Positions 26,408-35,999 are shown, numbered from the stretch's first letter. The stretch is 64,000 bases of DNA from Treponema pectinovorum (GCF_900497595.1 NZ_UFQO01000006.1:1-64000); one strand, 5' to 3'. The notes: generated by a model from the letters alone, not told the origin. A program made the numbers and translations.

Positions 26408-27183
26408 AAAAGGTCTTGCATTCCGTAGAGTTTACCTTTTAAAAGTTCACCGCTTTTCAATTTTGCAACGAGCTTTTCCAAAGCAACAACACTCCCCTTT
26501 GCAAAACCTTCGCGATTTCTCGCCCTGTGCGTAAGTTCAATTTCATCAGCAGGAGAATCAAAAAATACAGTGTGCGTTCCTGGCACAAATCCCACTCGAG
26601 TTGAACTTACATGCAGTTCTTCAACCTTTGGCCGCTCGTGAAAAGCGTCAAAAACCATTTTTGTCTTTGTTTTATTGCCGGTCATTATGCGCCTTGCAAC
26701 TTCGAGCGCAGTTCCAGAAGGGCTGTCTGCTTTTTGATTGTGGTGCGCTTCCCAAACCGCAACATCATATTCGCTGTATTCGGCCATAATTTTTGCAGCC
26801 TCTTCCACAATCTTATAAAACATATTGACACCAATCGAAAAATTAGAGGACCTCATAACAGTGCCTTCATTTTTTGCACATAAATCAGCGATATAATCTT
26901 CTTTTTCAGCCCAGCCAGTAGTTCCAACAACAACAGGAAGTCCCAGCGGAATCAAAGCCTCTAAATTGCCGATAACGCTCAACGGATGCGAAAATTCAAT
27001 AATGCCCTCGGCTCCACTTTTTTTTACAGCTTCAAAAACCGCCCTGCCGTCGCCCATGCCAACAATACAAGAAGCATCCTTTGCAGAAATGTCGACAGTA
27101 GCAACAATCTCGTTTCCGCTTTCCAAAGCACATTTTTCAATCATGTGCCCCATTTTTCCGTATCCAACAAGTGCAATTTTCAT
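26404..27183 (-). CDS. dapB: 4-hydroxy-tetrahydrodipicolinate reductase
   Basis: The second committed step of lysine and diaminopimelate synthesis: reduction of hydroxytetrahydrodipicolinate with NAD(P)H. 259 residues, with the N-terminal dinucleotide fold IALVGYGKMGHMIE (slightly different from the usual GxxGRMG), the VVGTTGW block near 90, SSNFSIGVNMF near 116, the catalytic EAHHNQKADSPSGTA signature (about 145-158) and the C-terminal HRARNREGFAKGSV. The ribosome-binding site AGGGAG precedes the ATG. The next gene upstream on the strand is lysC, so two enzymes of the aspartate pathway are adjacent, separated by a GC-rich 172-base gap. Confidence 0.95.
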   Translation of the reverse strand: MKIALVGYGKMGHMIEKCALESGNEIVATVDISAKDASCIVGMGDGRAVFEAVKKSGAEGIIEFSHPLSVIGNLEALIPLGLPVVVGTTGWAEKEDYIADLCAKNEGTVMRSSNFSIGVNMFYKIVEEAAKIMAEYSEYDVAVWEAHHNQKADSPSGTALEVARRIMTGNKTKTKMVFDAFHERPKVEELHVSSTRVGFVPGTHTVFFDSPADEIELTHRARNREGFAKGSVVALEKLVAKLKSGELLKGKLYGMQDLF

Positions 27184-27227
27184 AACAAAACTCCCTAAAA
27201 TGAATGCTCATTATATTTTTAATTTGG

Positions 27228-27350
27228 GCAATCCGGCAGAAAATCTGCCGTCGCGCTCTTCGCACTTACGCGCATAAAGCGCTTCATTCGACGCGCTTTT
27301 TTCAAAGTCGCTTACGAACGCAAAGCGGTGCTACGATCGCTATTGCGTTT
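27228..27350. repeat. GC-rich intergenic stretch between dapB and lysC
   Basis: Distinctly richer in G+C than its surroundings, with short palindromic words (GGCAGAAAATCTGCC at 27234-27248, a perfect 6-bp stem; CGCTTACGAACGC; GCGCATAAAGCGC). It looks like a member of the same loose class of dispersed intergenic elements, but I see no long alignment to the other copies in this window. Confidence 0.35.
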
Positions 27351-27355
27351 TATAT

Positions 27356-28684
27356 CTACAAGTCAAAAAGAGCAGAATGCAAAATCTGCACAACCTGATT
27401 CGACTGACTCGTGTCAACCAAAAAACTTATATTAACTTTGCTCGCCCCCTGAGAAATCATCTGCACATTGATTTTTGCTTTGTTCAACGCGGTAAAGGTA
27501 TCTTCAAGTATGGAACTGGAATTTGAAGCATCGCAGATTATCGTAACAATAGCCTTATCTTTTTTTACAGTTACAGCAGCAGCATTTTTTAAATCTTCGA
27601 CAAGTCCTGTAAGATCACAACTTCCGTTTACAGTAAGAGAAACAGAAACTTCAGAAGTTGCAATTACATCAACACTTACATTCCATTTTAAAAACTGGTT
27701 GAACACGTGTGCCAAAAATCCTGAAGCTCCAAACATATTGTTAGACTGAATATCGATTAAGTTTACGTTTTTAACGCTTGTTATAGCGATAACCCTAGGA
27801 GTTTTTCCTGTATGTTTTTCTAAAATAACAGAGCCGGAACTTTTTATGTTGTAAGAGTTTTTTACTCGTACAGGAATTTTACTCTTTGCACATGGCACCA
27901 TAGAGCGTGGATGCAAAACCTGAGCTCCAAACATTGCAAGTTCCTGCGCTTCTTCGTAAGTTACTTCCGGAACAGTGCGAGCCTCTTTTACGATGCGAGG
28001 ATCAGTGGTCAATATACCATCAACATCTTTCCAGGTTTGAATTTCATCAACGCCCAAAGCAGAGCCAAGCATTGTTGCAGAAAGATCGGAGCCTCCGCGC
28101 CCTAAAGTTGTTATAACGCCGTTTTTATCTTTTGCTATAAAACCCGTAACAATAGGAATTTCTTTTTGAATGCCTTTTTTGTAATCGCTAAATTTTTGAG
28201 GAATCGTCTGCCAAACATCGCTTAAAAGCTCCGCATTCATAAAATTGGAATCGCTTACAAAACCAACATCCCACGCATCATAAAATTTTGCAGGAACTTT
28301 TAAAGTGTTTAGATACGAAGCCATCATACGAACAGACATTCTCTCGCCAAAACTCACAAGATAATCCCTTGAGCGTTTTGAAAGTTCATGCAACATGCTT
28401 ATACCAGTAAGCAGGGTTTTAAGTTCAGTTAAAAGTTCTTTTATTTCAGAAACATCTATGCCGAGTATAGAGGCAGTTTCAAAATGCAGTTTTTCAATCT
28501 TATCGATGTCGACTTTCCCATTTACAGCAAAATCCGCCGCTTCCAGAAGATAATCTGTTGTATCGCCCATAGCACTTAAAATGACTAAAGGCCTCTCGTC
28601 TTTGTATTCACTAATTATAGAAGCAACGTGCTTTATTCTTTGCGCATCGGCAACGCTAGAGCCGCCAAATTTCATTACAATCAT
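27356..28684 (-). CDS. lysC: Aspartate kinase
   Basis: Phosphorylates aspartate to open the lysine, threonine and methionine pathways. 442 residues: the amino acid kinase domain with VMKFGGSSVADAQRI at the N-terminus, the SFGERMS block near 110, TLGRGGSDLSAT near 205 and the aspartate-binding DVDGILTTDPR near 228, then two C-terminal ACT domains (from about 300) for feedback control. No homoserine dehydrogenase domain, so it is monofunctional. It starts at an ATG with no ribosome-binding site but with a -10 box ending 8 bases upstream. Which end product inhibits it cannot be told. Confidence 0.94.
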   Translation of the reverse strand: MIVMKFGGSSVADAQRIKHVASIISEYKDERPLVILSAMGDTTDYLLEAADFAVNGKVDIDKIEKLHFETASILGIDVSEIKELLTELKTLLTGISMLHELSKRSRDYLVSFGERMSVRMMASYLNTLKVPAKFYDAWDVGFVSDSNFMNAELLSDVWQTIPQKFSDYKKGIQKEIPIVTGFIAKDKNGVITTLGRGGSDLSATMLGSALGVDEIQTWKDVDGILTTDPRIVKEARTVPEVTYEEAQELAMFGAQVLHPRSMVPCAKSKIPVRVKNSYNIKSSGSVILEKHTGKTPRVIAITSVKNVNLIDIQSNNMFGASGFLAHVFNQFLKWNVSVDVIATSEVSVSLTVNGSCDLTGLVEDLKNAAAVTVKKDKAIVTIICDASNSSSILEDTFTALNKAKINVQMISQGASKVNISFLVDTSQSNQVVQILHSALFDL

Positions 28685-28692
28685 AGTCGAAA

Positions 28693-28721
28693 ATTATAAC
28701 GAAATGTTCACACCTGCTCAA
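28693..28721 (-). promoter_or_regulatory. Promoter of lysC, leaderless type
   Basis: On the minus strand TTGAGC (28721-28716), 17 bases, and a perfect TATAAT (28698-28693). The ATG at 28684 begins 8 bases after the -10 box, so transcription should start at or within 2 bases of the start codon. Confidence 0.75.
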
Positions 28722-28747
28722 CTTAAAAATTAAGACGTGAAAAAAAG

Positions 28748-30679
28748 TTAAGACTCTTCACAAGAAGTAAAAACCACTTCCAATTTTGGAAGGTCTATCT
28801 TCTGAACTTTTACGCTTATTTCGCCGTTTAATTCGCACTTAATTCCTGCTATCGAAGTTTCTATCCCCAATTCTTTTATAAAAAATACAGTCTGCTTTGG
28901 TTCTATAGAAAGGCAAACCGCGGTTCCTTTCCAAGTGGGATTTTGCAGGAGATAAACAAGAGTCCAATGGAGATTGCTATTGCGTTCCGCCTGTTTTGCA
29001 GCTCTTGCCGCAGCGTCTCCTGCACTTACCCTGAGCAAAACTTCATCCTTATCGAGCAATTTTTCTCCCTTTATAAACGCCCTTAACTGTTCGTGAACAA
29101 GCAAATCCCCATAGCGTCTTAAGGGTGAAGTAACCTGAGTGTACATACTCAATCCTAAAGCGGCATGAGAAGAAGGCGTTACTCCAACATTTCGTTTTCG
29201 CATGCACCTTCTAAGGCGATACTGCCCGGCAAGCCCAGAAGGAATATCCGATGGAATGTCGCTAGAATCCTGGCTTATAAAAGGAATCGGAATGGAATTT
29301 TTAAAAGCGAAAAGGCTCGCTCCTTCTCCTGCGAGAATCATCGCTTCGCGAACAACTTCTCCGCTTTCGTAGTGCACAACTTCTTCAAGGCTAACTTTTT
29401 TGGTTTGGCTATCAACGCTCACATGGATCTCTGGCATATTCACGCTCATTGCACCTTTTTTTGCCCTGCGCTGTGCATTTTTTTTTGCAATCTCAAAAAG
29501 TGGCTTTAATTCTGGACTATCCTTTAGTTCATCTGCTTTTTGATAGGTGAGGCGTTTTACATTTACTATTGTTCTAAGCACCGTGCAATCTTGAATTTCA
29601 CAATTTTCGTCTAACTTTATCTTAAAACTTAAAGCAAGGCTTTTTTCTTTTAAACCCAAAGCGTAATCTTCTATGCTATCTTCGCAAAGCATGCGGGCTG
29701 CTCCTTCAGGAAGATACAAAGTTGCACCTCTGTTGCGGGCAGATTTTTCGATAGGGCTGTCTGGAAAAACCGTGCTTGCAGGATCTGCAATGTGAATCCA
29801 CAAAAACTCACCGTCAAAACCTATAGCGTCGTCTGGATCTGTAGACCATGGGCTGTCTATCGCATAACTAAAGCCTGGAACTGTAAACCTTTCTTCTTCT
29901 GGCGGAGTTTTTAATGTTATATCCGCACTCTTAGCACTCAAGCCCCACCTTAACGGATAAGGATTACGAGTTATATCCCAGATTTTTGTTTTTAATAGGA
30001 TTTCATGAGCTTTTTCTGGAGTTTCTTTAAATCCCGCTTCTTTTAGGACTTTGCATTTGTCGCTCATTCCAAGAGCAAAGGCTTCAACTTCGCCCATAAA
30101 ACGAGAATCTGAAGGTAAATCCAAAGAAAAATTTCTAAGGCGCTTTATAAAAAGTTCCCTCAACTCTTGCGAGTGCTCTTTTTCAAAAAGTTTATTTTTA
30201 ATCTCTTCAATTTTTTCCAGCGAACGTGGAACAAAACTGATTTTTACATTATTTACGTCCGTAGAATCAAGTTTTTCTTCAAAAAGCAAACTTTCTTTTG
30301 CGGCACGATACACACCCCAAGATTCATCTGGCTTTTTTGTTCCTCTCAAAAGTTCAAAAAAATCATCAAATCCTATAGGCGAAGACGAAGTATCTTCTTC
30401 GCTCAAAAGCAATTCGTGAAGTTCTTCAAGCTGCTTAAAAACTTCACCTTCTTTTTTTAAAGCGAGTTCTTCAAAATCAAGGCAAGAGTCAAGGCTTGTC
30501 GCAGAATCTTCGCTCAAAACTACGACATCGCGGCTCCTAACTTTTTGACTTGCAAAAACGACTTTTTTTCCAGTTTGGCAGGCTCGGCTTACGCACCAAG
30601 TTACGCTAAATTTTTCACCTTCAAAATCCCCAACAAGCGAACAAGCATTTTTATATATTACAACGGAATTTTTTTTCAT
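28748..30679 (-). CDS. Exoribonuclease, RNase II/R (RNB) family
   Basis: A 3'-to-5' exoribonuclease of the RNB family, 643 residues. The catalytic core from about residue 265 contains AIDSPWSTDPDDAIG with the magnesium-binding aspartates, followed by LWIHIADPAS, a second RNB signature near 500 (YRLRRCMRKRNVGVTPSSH) and YTQVTSPLRRYGDLLVHEQL. The N-terminal 250 residues do not show clear cold-shock domains and the C-terminus has only a short S1-like tail, so it matches the shorter RNase II-like proteins of spirochaetes and plant chloroplasts more than full RNase R. The ATG at 30679 is preceded by GGGG; TTG at 30694 is less likely. It has its own promoter. Confidence 0.85.
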   Translation of the reverse strand: MKKNSVVIYKNACSLVGDFEGEKFSVTWCVSRACQTGKKVVFASQKVRSRDVVVLSEDSATSLDSCLDFEELALKKEGEVFKQLEELHELLLSEEDTSSSPIGFDDFFELLRGTKKPDESWGVYRAAKESLLFEEKLDSTDVNNVKISFVPRSLEKIEEIKNKLFEKEHSQELRELFIKRLRNFSLDLPSDSRFMGEVEAFALGMSDKCKVLKEAGFKETPEKAHEILLKTKIWDITRNPYPLRWGLSAKSADITLKTPPEEERFTVPGFSYAIDSPWSTDPDDAIGFDGEFLWIHIADPASTVFPDSPIEKSARNRGATLYLPEGAARMLCEDSIEDYALGLKEKSLALSFKIKLDENCEIQDCTVLRTIVNVKRLTYQKADELKDSPELKPLFEIAKKNAQRRAKKGAMSVNMPEIHVSVDSQTKKVSLEEVVHYESGEVVREAMILAGEGASLFAFKNSIPIPFISQDSSDIPSDIPSGLAGQYRLRRCMRKRNVGVTPSSHAALGLSMYTQVTSPLRRYGDLLVHEQLRAFIKGEKLLDKDEVLLRVSAGDAAARAAKQAERNSNLHWTLVYLLQNPTWKGTAVCLSIEPKQTVFFIKELGIETSIAGIKCELNGEISVKVQKIDLPKLEVVFTSCEES

Positions 30680-30700
30680 ACGCCCCACTTTCAAGCGAGG

Positions 30701-30729
30701 ATTTTACAGGATAAATTCAGCTTTTTCAA
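30701..30729 (-). promoter_or_regulatory. Promoter of the RNB exoribonuclease gene
   Basis: On the minus strand TTGAAA (30729-30724), 17 bases, TAAAAT (30706-30701), with about 21 bases to the ATG including the G-rich ribosome-binding site. Confidence 0.65.
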
Positions 30730-30750
30730 TTCAAAATACAAAGACAAAAA

Positions 30751-30780
30751 AAATCCCCGCCACAAACGCAACGGGGATTT
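30751..30780 (-). terminator. Terminator of the sugar ABC ATPase gene
   Basis: A perfect 9-bp stem (AAATCCCCG with CGGGGATTT) with a 12-base loop and, on the minus strand, a run of T directly after. Confidence 0.85.
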
Positions 30781-30806
30781 ACTTAAAAATCAATTAAAGG
30801 TGCAAA

Positions 30807-31925
30807 TTACCACTTCTTTTCGATTTCTGGTTCGCAGATGTTTATCTCTGTATCCATTGCAAAGAACTTTGCCTTTTCCATATTTGGAGTAAAGTTTACA
30901 GTGTCGCCAAGGCTTGGATTTACATTAGATTCACAGCGGGCAACGATGTTCACATTTTGAATCTGAACAAATACGTGAGTTTCTGCTCCGAGTGGTTCTT
31001 TGTTTGTAACTTTTACAGACATATTGTTTTCTGAAGCAGGAGCTGCGTGATATTCGAGGTCTTCTGGGCGAACACCAAACCAGACATCTTTTCCAACGTA
31101 TGCTTTTAAATGCTTCTGCTGAGTTTCTGTTGGAACGAGAGAGAATGTTCCTTCATCTGCTACAACTTTGCCGTTCTTTTCTGCAATCTTTACTTTAAAG
31201 AAGTTCATTGGAGGGGTTCCGATAAAGCCTGCAACAAATTTGTTGATTGGATGATTGTAAAGATACAATGGCTCGCCAATCTGCTGGATGCGTCTGTCTG
31301 ACATTACAACGATTTTTGTGCCCATCGTCATCGCTTCAATCTGATCGTGTGTAACGTAAATCATTGTAGCCTGCAAGCGATGATGTAAATCTGCGATTTC
31401 TGCACGCATTGAAACTCTCAACTTTGCGTCGAGGTTAGAAAGAGGTTCGTCAAACAAGAATACTTTTGGTGAGCGCACTATTGCTCGTCCTACTGCAACG
31501 CGCTGTCTTTGTCCACCAGAAAGAGCCTTTGGCTTACGAGTTAAATAATTGTCCAAATCGAGAATGCGAGATGCTTCTCGAACACGGCGTTCAATTTCTG
31601 CCTTGTCTACCTTGCGGATTTTTAGACCAAAAGCCATGTTATCGTAAACAGTCATGTGCGGATAAAGCGCATAATTCTGGAATACCATCGCAATGTTGCG
31701 GTCTTTTGGCGGAATATCGTTCATCAACTCGCCGTCGATGTAAAGTTCACCACCAGTGATGTCTTCCAAACCTGCAATCATGCGGAGTGTTGTAGATTTT
31801 CCACAACCAGATGGACCTACGAATACACAAAATTCGCGGTCTTCGATAGTTACATTTGATTTTTCTACAGCAAGAACATTGCCGTCGTAAATTTTTGTAA
31901 CGCCTTTAAGTTCAACCTTTGCCAT
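30807..31925 (-). CDS. Sugar ABC transporter ATP-binding protein (UgpC/MsmX type)
   Basis: The ATPase subunit for carbohydrate importers of the CUT1 family, 372 residues. Walker A GPSGCGKST near 37, the Q-loop VFQNYALYPHMTV near 82, signature LSGGQRQRVAVGRA near 135, Walker B VFLFDEPLSNLD near 155 and the switch His in YVTHDQ near 193. The C-terminal 140 residues form the regulatory OB/TOBE domain (VRPEDLEYH). Strong ribosome-binding site (GAGGAGG). No permease or binding-protein gene is adjacent, so it probably serves several importers, as MsmX does in Bacillus. That shared role is inferred from the isolated position. Confidence 0.92.
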   Translation of the reverse strand: MAKVELKGVTKIYDGNVLAVEKSNVTIEDREFCVFVGPSGCGKSTTLRMIAGLEDITGGELYIDGELMNDIPPKDRNIAMVFQNYALYPHMTVYDNMAFGLKIRKVDKAEIERRVREASRILDLDNYLTRKPKALSGGQRQRVAVGRAIVRSPKVFLFDEPLSNLDAKLRVSMRAEIADLHHRLQATMIYVTHDQIEAMTMGTKIVVMSDRRIQQIGEPLYLYNHPINKFVAGFIGTPPMNFFKVKIAEKNGKVVADEGTFSLVPTETQQKHLKAYVGKDVWFGVRPEDLEYHAAPASENNMSVKVTNKEPLGAETHVFVQIQNVNIVARCESNVNPSLGDTVNFTPNMEKAKFFAMDTEINICEPEIEKKW

Positions 31926-31991
31926 TTAGTTTCCTCCTCGTGGCAATAAGAAAGCAAACGCTCTCTAAGGGATTATATTATGAATGTCATC

Positions 31992-32792
31992 TTAAAAAAA
32001 ATGATGGATTTTTTCAATAGAAGAAATAACGATAGGCTCAAGTGCGACAAAAATCACAGAAAACAAAACGGCAGGAATGTAGTTTGCAGTTTTTATCTTT
32101 TTTATTCCCATCAAGTTTAGTCCGATAAAAAATACCAGTATTCCACCGCTACCTGTAAGCTCTGCAATCAATTTTTCGCTTACAAAAGGTTCAATCAAAA
32201 CAGAAAGCGCCGTCAAAGCTCCCTGATATAACAAAATTGAAACAGCACTAAAAACAGTTCCAACTCCCATTGCAACAGCGATTCCAATCGAAATAAAACC
32301 GTCCAATACGGATTTTAACAAAAGTATTGAATAATCTTTTTCTATGCCTGCTTTAAGAGAACCCACTATGGCCATTGCACCAACGCAAAACAAAACAGAA
32401 GAATTTAAAAAAGCATACGCAAAGTTTTTTTTAGGTTTACCTTCTGCAAATTCTGTAAGTCCACGATTTATCTCTCCAGAAGTTTGAATTTTTGCATCTT
32501 CATTTGTATCTTCACTTTCCTGTTTAAATATGCGAGCCAAAGCTTTTCCAACTTTTAAAACCTTCCCATCTATGTCGAGCGCAGTGCCTAAAATTCCGCC
32601 CAAAACCATAGAAAGAGCAAGATAGACAACATTTCGATATTTAAAAGCCATCTGGATTCCCATAACAATAGTAACTCCACCACAAGCAAGTTGAATTGAA
32701 TCCGTTATTTTTTGAGCAATGCGTTTTGAAAAAAGAATTCCAATCAAAGAACCTAAAGCAATAGAAAAACAGTTTATAAAAACAGCAATCAT
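31992..32792 (-). CDS. DUF554 family membrane protein
   Basis: A 266-residue polytopic membrane protein with about 6-7 hydrophobic segments. The start (IAVFINCFSIALGSLIGILF), the following GGVTIVMGIQMAFKYRN and the later GSLKAGIEKDYSILLLKSVLDGF and ALTALSVLIEPF blocks match the DUF554 (YdfK/YqgA-like) family, whose transport substrate is unknown. A cytosolic loop of about 45 charged residues separates segments 3 and 4. No clear ribosome-binding site; the gene lies downstream of the tRNA-Leu terminator. Confidence 0.8.
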   Translation of the reverse strand: MIAVFINCFSIALGSLIGILFSKRIAQKITDSIQLACGGVTIVMGIQMAFKYRNVVYLALSMVLGGILGTALDIDGKVLKVGKALARIFKQESEDTNEDAKIQTSGEINRGLTEFAEGKPKKNFAYAFLNSSVLFCVGAMAIVGSLKAGIEKDYSILLLKSVLDGFISIGIAVAMGVGTVFSAVSILLYQGALTALSVLIEPFVSEKLIAELTGSGGILVFFIGLNLMGIKKIKTANYIPAVLFSVIFVALEPIVISSIEKIHHFF

Positions 32793-32819
32793 AAAAACTC
32801 CGATACAGTCAGACTAAAA

Positions 32820-32849
32820 TAAAAAAGGACTGCTCAAAATGAACAGTCC
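32820..32849 (-). terminator. Terminator of tRNA-Leu
   Basis: A 10-bp stem with one G-U pair (32827-32836 with 32840-32849), a 3-base loop and, on the minus strand, TTTTTTATTTT. It lies 7 bases after the tRNA. Confidence 0.88.
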
Positions 32850-32856
32850 CTAAAAT

Positions 32857-32938
32857 TGCGGAGAAGCTGACTTGAACAGCCACGACTTGCGTCACCAGCA
32901 CCTCAAGCTGGCGTGTCTACCAATTCCACCATCCCCGC
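32857..32938 (-). tRNA. tRNA-Leu (GAG)
   Basis: Cloverleaf of 82 bases with a variable arm: acceptor GCGGGGA with TCTCCGC (one G-U), D arm with GGTAGACACG, anticodon loop CTTGAGG (anticodon GAG, reads CUC/CUU), variable arm GTGACGCAAGTCGT, T loop GTTCAAGTC. The 3' CCA is not encoded. Confidence 0.95.
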
Positions 32939-32949
32939 AGGTGAATGAC

Positions 32950-32978
32950 ATATTAGCCAATCACTTAAAATTGGTCAA
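32950..32978 (-). promoter_or_regulatory. Promoter of tRNA-Leu
   Basis: On the minus strand TTGACC (32978-32973), 17 bases, TAATAT (32955-32950), ending 11 bases before the mature tRNA 5' end. Confidence 0.75.
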
Positions 32979-33039
32979 TATAAAAAATTGCTTTTTTTTA
33001 CAAATTTACTTTTATAAAATTTAAAAAATAAAACTTTTA

Positions 33040-35106
33040 TCAAAAAGAAGAATTATCAAGTCCTCCCTGTTTTATCTGGAAATGCGAAAATTCCATGCTA
33101 AAACTTGCCCTTCCTTGAGTTACTGAACGCAGATTTGTTGAAAATCCAAACATCTTTGCCATGGGAGCAGTACAGTGCACTATTTCTCCAGACGATTTTG
33201 AATCTTGACCGCTTATAATTCCTCCTCGCTGTGTAATCTGGCTTATCGCTTCGCCAACAAACTCAACAGGACAAGTTATGTCGACGCTCATAACAGGCTC
33301 TAAAACTTGAGGATTTGCCTTGCGTGCGGCTTCGTCAAAGGCTTGCGCTGCACAGGCAGTAAATGCAAAAGGAGTTCCAGAAATTTCGTTATAGTCGATT
33401 TTTGTAACCTTTACGCCAACATCTGCACAAGGATAGCCATAGCGAATTCCTGCTGCAAATGAATTTTCTATTCCGGCTTTTACTGCATCAAAAATTTCTT
33501 CTGGAATGTTTTGATTTCTTGCAACAGCACATTCGTAAGTGTTTCCTGTTCCTTGAGGATTTTGATTTATAGTTAAAGTAAGGGATGCGGTATTTTCTTT
33601 TCCTGCAAGCACCTTTTCCCAAACGCAGGATTCTTCTGCCTGTGTACTTACGGATTCTCGATAAGTAACTTGAGGAGCGCCAACATGTGCTTTTACTCCA
33701 AAATCGTCTTTCATCCTCGTAACTAGAACGTCGAGATGAAGTTCGCCCATACCGCTTATTATAAGCTGACCTGTTTCTGCATCTTCATGGCTTGTAAAAG
33801 TTGGATCTTCGCGACTCATGATGGCAAGAGTTTCTGTCAACTTATCTTTATCCGAAAGAGTTTCTGGTTCTATCGCGATAGAAATTACAGGCTCCGGAAA
33901 TTTTAGATTTTCGAGCATCACTGGCATTCCTTCTGAACCTAAAGTGTCGCCAGTTGAAGCGAGTTTTAATCCTACAAAAACTGCAATATCGCCAGCACTA
34001 ACGCTATCCATCTGCTCCATTCGGTTTGCATTTACACGCAAAATTCTGTTTACGCGCTCGCGTTTTTTCTTTGCGACATTTAAATATTGGCTTCCTGCTG
34101 TGAATTTTCCTGAATATACGCGAACAAAACACAAAGGTCCCATTTCCCTGTCCTGCTGAATCTTAAAGACAAGTCCTAAAGGCATCTTTTTTTCGTCGCA
34201 GAAAACTTCAACTTCTTCCTCTTTGTCTTTTTTGATGTGAATCCCTTTTGCAGGCGGAACATCGGTTGGACAAGGCAAATAGTCGATGACACAGTCTATT
34301 AAAGGCTGAACTCCCTTATCGCGTCGGGCAGAGCCCAAAACGCAAGGAACGATAGAGCGATTGATAGTTGAGCGCCTTATTGCCGCTTTTAGCATTTCAT
34401 TAGAAATTTCCTTTCCTTCAAGATATACATTCCCAAGTTCGTCATCGCTTGAAGCAACATCATCTATGAGTTTTTCGCGCCATTTGTTTGCATCTGCAAG
34501 TCTTTCATCAGCAATATCTGTTTCTGTAAAAGTTTCGCCTTCATCTTCCTGATTCCAGCGGATTTCTTTCATTTTTATTAAGTCGATAAGGCCTTCAAAA
34601 TTTTCTCCCTGCCCGATAGGAAGCTGCAAGGCAACGGTATTTGCTCCAAATTTTTCTTTTACATCGTTTATCGAATAGAAAAAATCTGCACCAACTCTGT
34701 CCATCTTGTTTACAAAACAAAGGCGAGGAACGTTAAATTTGTCCGCCTGGTGCCAGACTGTTTCTGTCTGTGGCTGAACTCCGTCAACCGCACATATAAC
34801 CGCAATCGCACCGTCCAAAACTCTAAGCGAGCGTTCAACTTCTGCGGTAAAATCCACGTGCCCCGGAGTGTCGATTATATTTATCGTGTAGCCTTTCCAC
34901 TGTGTCGTTATGGCAGCAGAAGCTATCGTTATGCCTCGTTCTTGTTCCTGCTTCATAAAATCCATAGTTGCAGCGCCATCGTCAATTTCGCCAATCTTGT
35001 GAATTTTTCCAGTGTAAAAAAGTATTCGTTCTGTTGTTGTAGTTTTTCCAGCATCTATGTGCGCCATGATTCCGATATTGCGCATCTTTGAAAAATCTTG
35101 TGCCAT
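33040..35106 (-). CDS. fusA: Elongation factor G
   Basis: A ribosomal translocation/recycling GTPase, 688 residues. G1 is [13 protein letters not shown] (about 14), switch II is DTPGHVDF (about 82), G4 is NKMDRVGAD (about 135); domain IV and the C-terminal [21 protein letters not shown] are intact. The gene is not beside rpsL, rpsG or tuf. Known: spirochaetes carry two EF-G paralogues with divided translocation and recycling roles (the spd type). Which one this is cannot be settled here. It is not a tetracycline-resistance protein: domain IV and the C-terminus follow EF-G. A weak ribosome-binding site (AAAGAAG) precedes the ATG. Confidence 0.9.
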   Translation of the reverse strand: MAQDFSKMRNIGIMAHIDAGKTTTTERILFYTGKIHKIGEIDDGAATMDFMKQEQERGITIASAAITTQWKGYTINIIDTPGHVDFTAEVERSLRVLDGAIAVICAVDGVQPQTETVWHQADKFNVPRLCFVNKMDRVGADFFYSINDVKEKFGANTVALQLPIGQGENFEGLIDLIKMKEIRWNQEDEGETFTETDIADERLADANKWREKLIDDVASSDDELGNVYLEGKEISNEMLKAAIRRSTINRSIVPCVLGSARRDKGVQPLIDCVIDYLPCPTDVPPAKGIHIKKDKEEEVEVFCDEKKMPLGLVFKIQQDREMGPLCFVRVYSGKFTAGSQYLNVAKKKRERVNRILRVNANRMEQMDSVSAGDIAVFVGLKLASTGDTLGSEGMPVMLENLKFPEPVISIAIEPETLSDKDKLTETLAIMSREDPTFTSHEDAETGQLIISGMGELHLDVLVTRMKDDFGVKAHVGAPQVTYRESVSTQAEESCVWEKVLAGKENTASLTLTINQNPQGTGNTYECAVARNQNIPEEIFDAVKAGIENSFAAGIRYGYPCADVGVKVTKIDYNEISGTPFAFTACAAQAFDEAARKANPQVLEPVMSVDITCPVEFVGEAISQITQRGGIISGQDSKSSGEIVHCTAPMAKMFGFSTNLRSVTQGRASFSMEFSHFQIKQGGLDNSSF

Positions 35107-35138
35107 CTTCTTTAATCCTAAAAATAAAATGTGAAACG

Positions 35139-35167
35139 AGTATATCGAAAAAAAAATGTCCTAACAA
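35139..35167 (-). promoter_or_regulatory. Possible promoter of fusA
   Basis: On the minus strand TTGTTA (35167-35162), 17 bases, TATACT (35144-35139), overlapping the stop codon of the HAD gene and giving a leader of about 25 bases. Confidence 0.45.
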
Positions 35168-35841
35168 TAAGGATCTAAAAACGAAGGAAGTAAATCTATT
35201 GAAGGTAAAATTGAAAAACACATCTTTGAAATTTCTTCTGTGGGTTTTATTAAATCTGGAATCATCACAACTTTCATTCCTGCCCCAAATGCAGAGCGAA
35301 CGCCGTTTGGACTGTCTTCTACCGCAAGGCAGTTTTTTGGCTCTACAGAAATTGAATTGCACGCTTTTATGTAGATTTCTGGGTCTGGTTTTGAGTGAGC
35401 AACGCTGTCGCCGCAGGTAAAAGTCTTAAAATAATCGAAAAGCTCTGCTTCTTTTAACTGCCTTAAAACCGTTTTTCTTCTTGTAGAACTTGCTACAGCC
35501 AAAGGAATTCCTGTTGAAAACAGACTTTTTAAACAGGAATCTACACCTTTCATCTTTGGAATTCCGTCTGTTTTTTCTACTTCTTTAAAAAGTTCTACAG
35601 AAGAAAGATAAAAATCTTCTGCATCAAAATTTTTGTCTTGTGGCGAAAAAAAATCCGTAAGCGTTGACAGCGTATCCTGCCTAGCCTGACCTACGCACTT
35701 GTAGTAAACTTCGTCAACATTTTTTAAACCGCGCTTATCTGCTTCAATTTGCCAGCATTTTTTACAGATGCTTTCCGTATCCAAAAGAACGCCGTCCATG
35801 TCAAAGATAACAGCTTTTAAGTTAAAACCGATTTGTTTCAT
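35161..35841 (-). CDS. HAD-superfamily phosphatase/phosphomutase (PgmB-like)
   Basis: A 226-residue member of HAD subfamily IA. Motif I is FDMDGVLLDTE (nucleophile Asp14, acid/base Asp16), motif II is the SS in AVASST (about 118), motif III is the Lys in HSKPDPEIY (about 150) and motif IV is VEDSPNGVRSA (about 172). The helical cap between motifs I and II is of the beta-phosphoglucomutase/phosphoglycolate phosphatase kind. The substrate cannot be predicted. It starts at an ATG without a ribosome-binding site, 8 bases after a -10 box. Its stop codon lies 54 bases before fusA. Confidence 0.85.
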   Translation of the reverse strand: MKQIGFNLKAVIFDMDGVLLDTESICKKCWQIEADKRGLKNVDEVYYKCVGQARQDTLSTLTDFFSPQDKNFDAEDFYLSSVELFKEVEKTDGIPKMKGVDSCLKSLFSTGIPLAVASSTRRKTVLRQLKEAELFDYFKTFTCGDSVAHSKPDPEIYIKACNSISVEPKNCLAVEDSPNGVRSAFGAGMKVVMIPDLIKPTEEISKMCFSILPSIDLLPSFLDPYC

Positions 35842-35849
35842 AGTGGAAG

Positions 35850-35878
35850 ATTTTAGAAAAATCTCTTTTTTACTTCAA
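35850..35878 (-). promoter_or_regulatory. Promoter of the HAD gene, leaderless type
   Basis: On the minus strand TTGAAG (35878-35873), 17 bases, TAAAAT (35855-35850), then only 8 bases to the ATG. It lies back to back with the tRNA-Gln promoter; the two -35 boxes are 6 bases apart. Confidence 0.65.
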
Positions 35879-35884
35879 GAACAG

Positions 35885-35913
35885 TTGACACAAAATACCT
35901 GTTTTTATATATT
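35885..35913 (+). promoter_or_regulatory. Promoter of tRNA-Gln (and perhaps tRNA-Glu)
   Basis: A perfect TTGACA (35885-35890), 17 bases and TATATT (35908-35913), ending 15 bases before the tRNA. Confidence 0.85.
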
Positions 35914-35928
35914 GATAAAACCTTGCAT

Positions 35929-35999
35929 TCCCCGATTGTGTAATGGTAGCACTTCAGATTCTGGTTCTGACTGTGGGGGTTCGAATCCTCCTTGGGGAA
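35929..35999 (+). tRNA. tRNA-Gln (CTG)
   Basis: 71-base cloverleaf: acceptor TCCCCGA with TTGGGGA (one G-U), anticodon stem TCAGA/TCTGA with loop TTCTGGT (anticodon CTG, reads CAG), T loop GTTCGAATC, discriminator A. CCA is not encoded. Confidence 0.95.

Noticed and set aside
33040-35106. A ribosomal-protection tetracycline-resistance gene (TetM type)
   Set aside because: Length and motifs, including the C-terminal EF-G block and the linker after G4, are those of EF-G.
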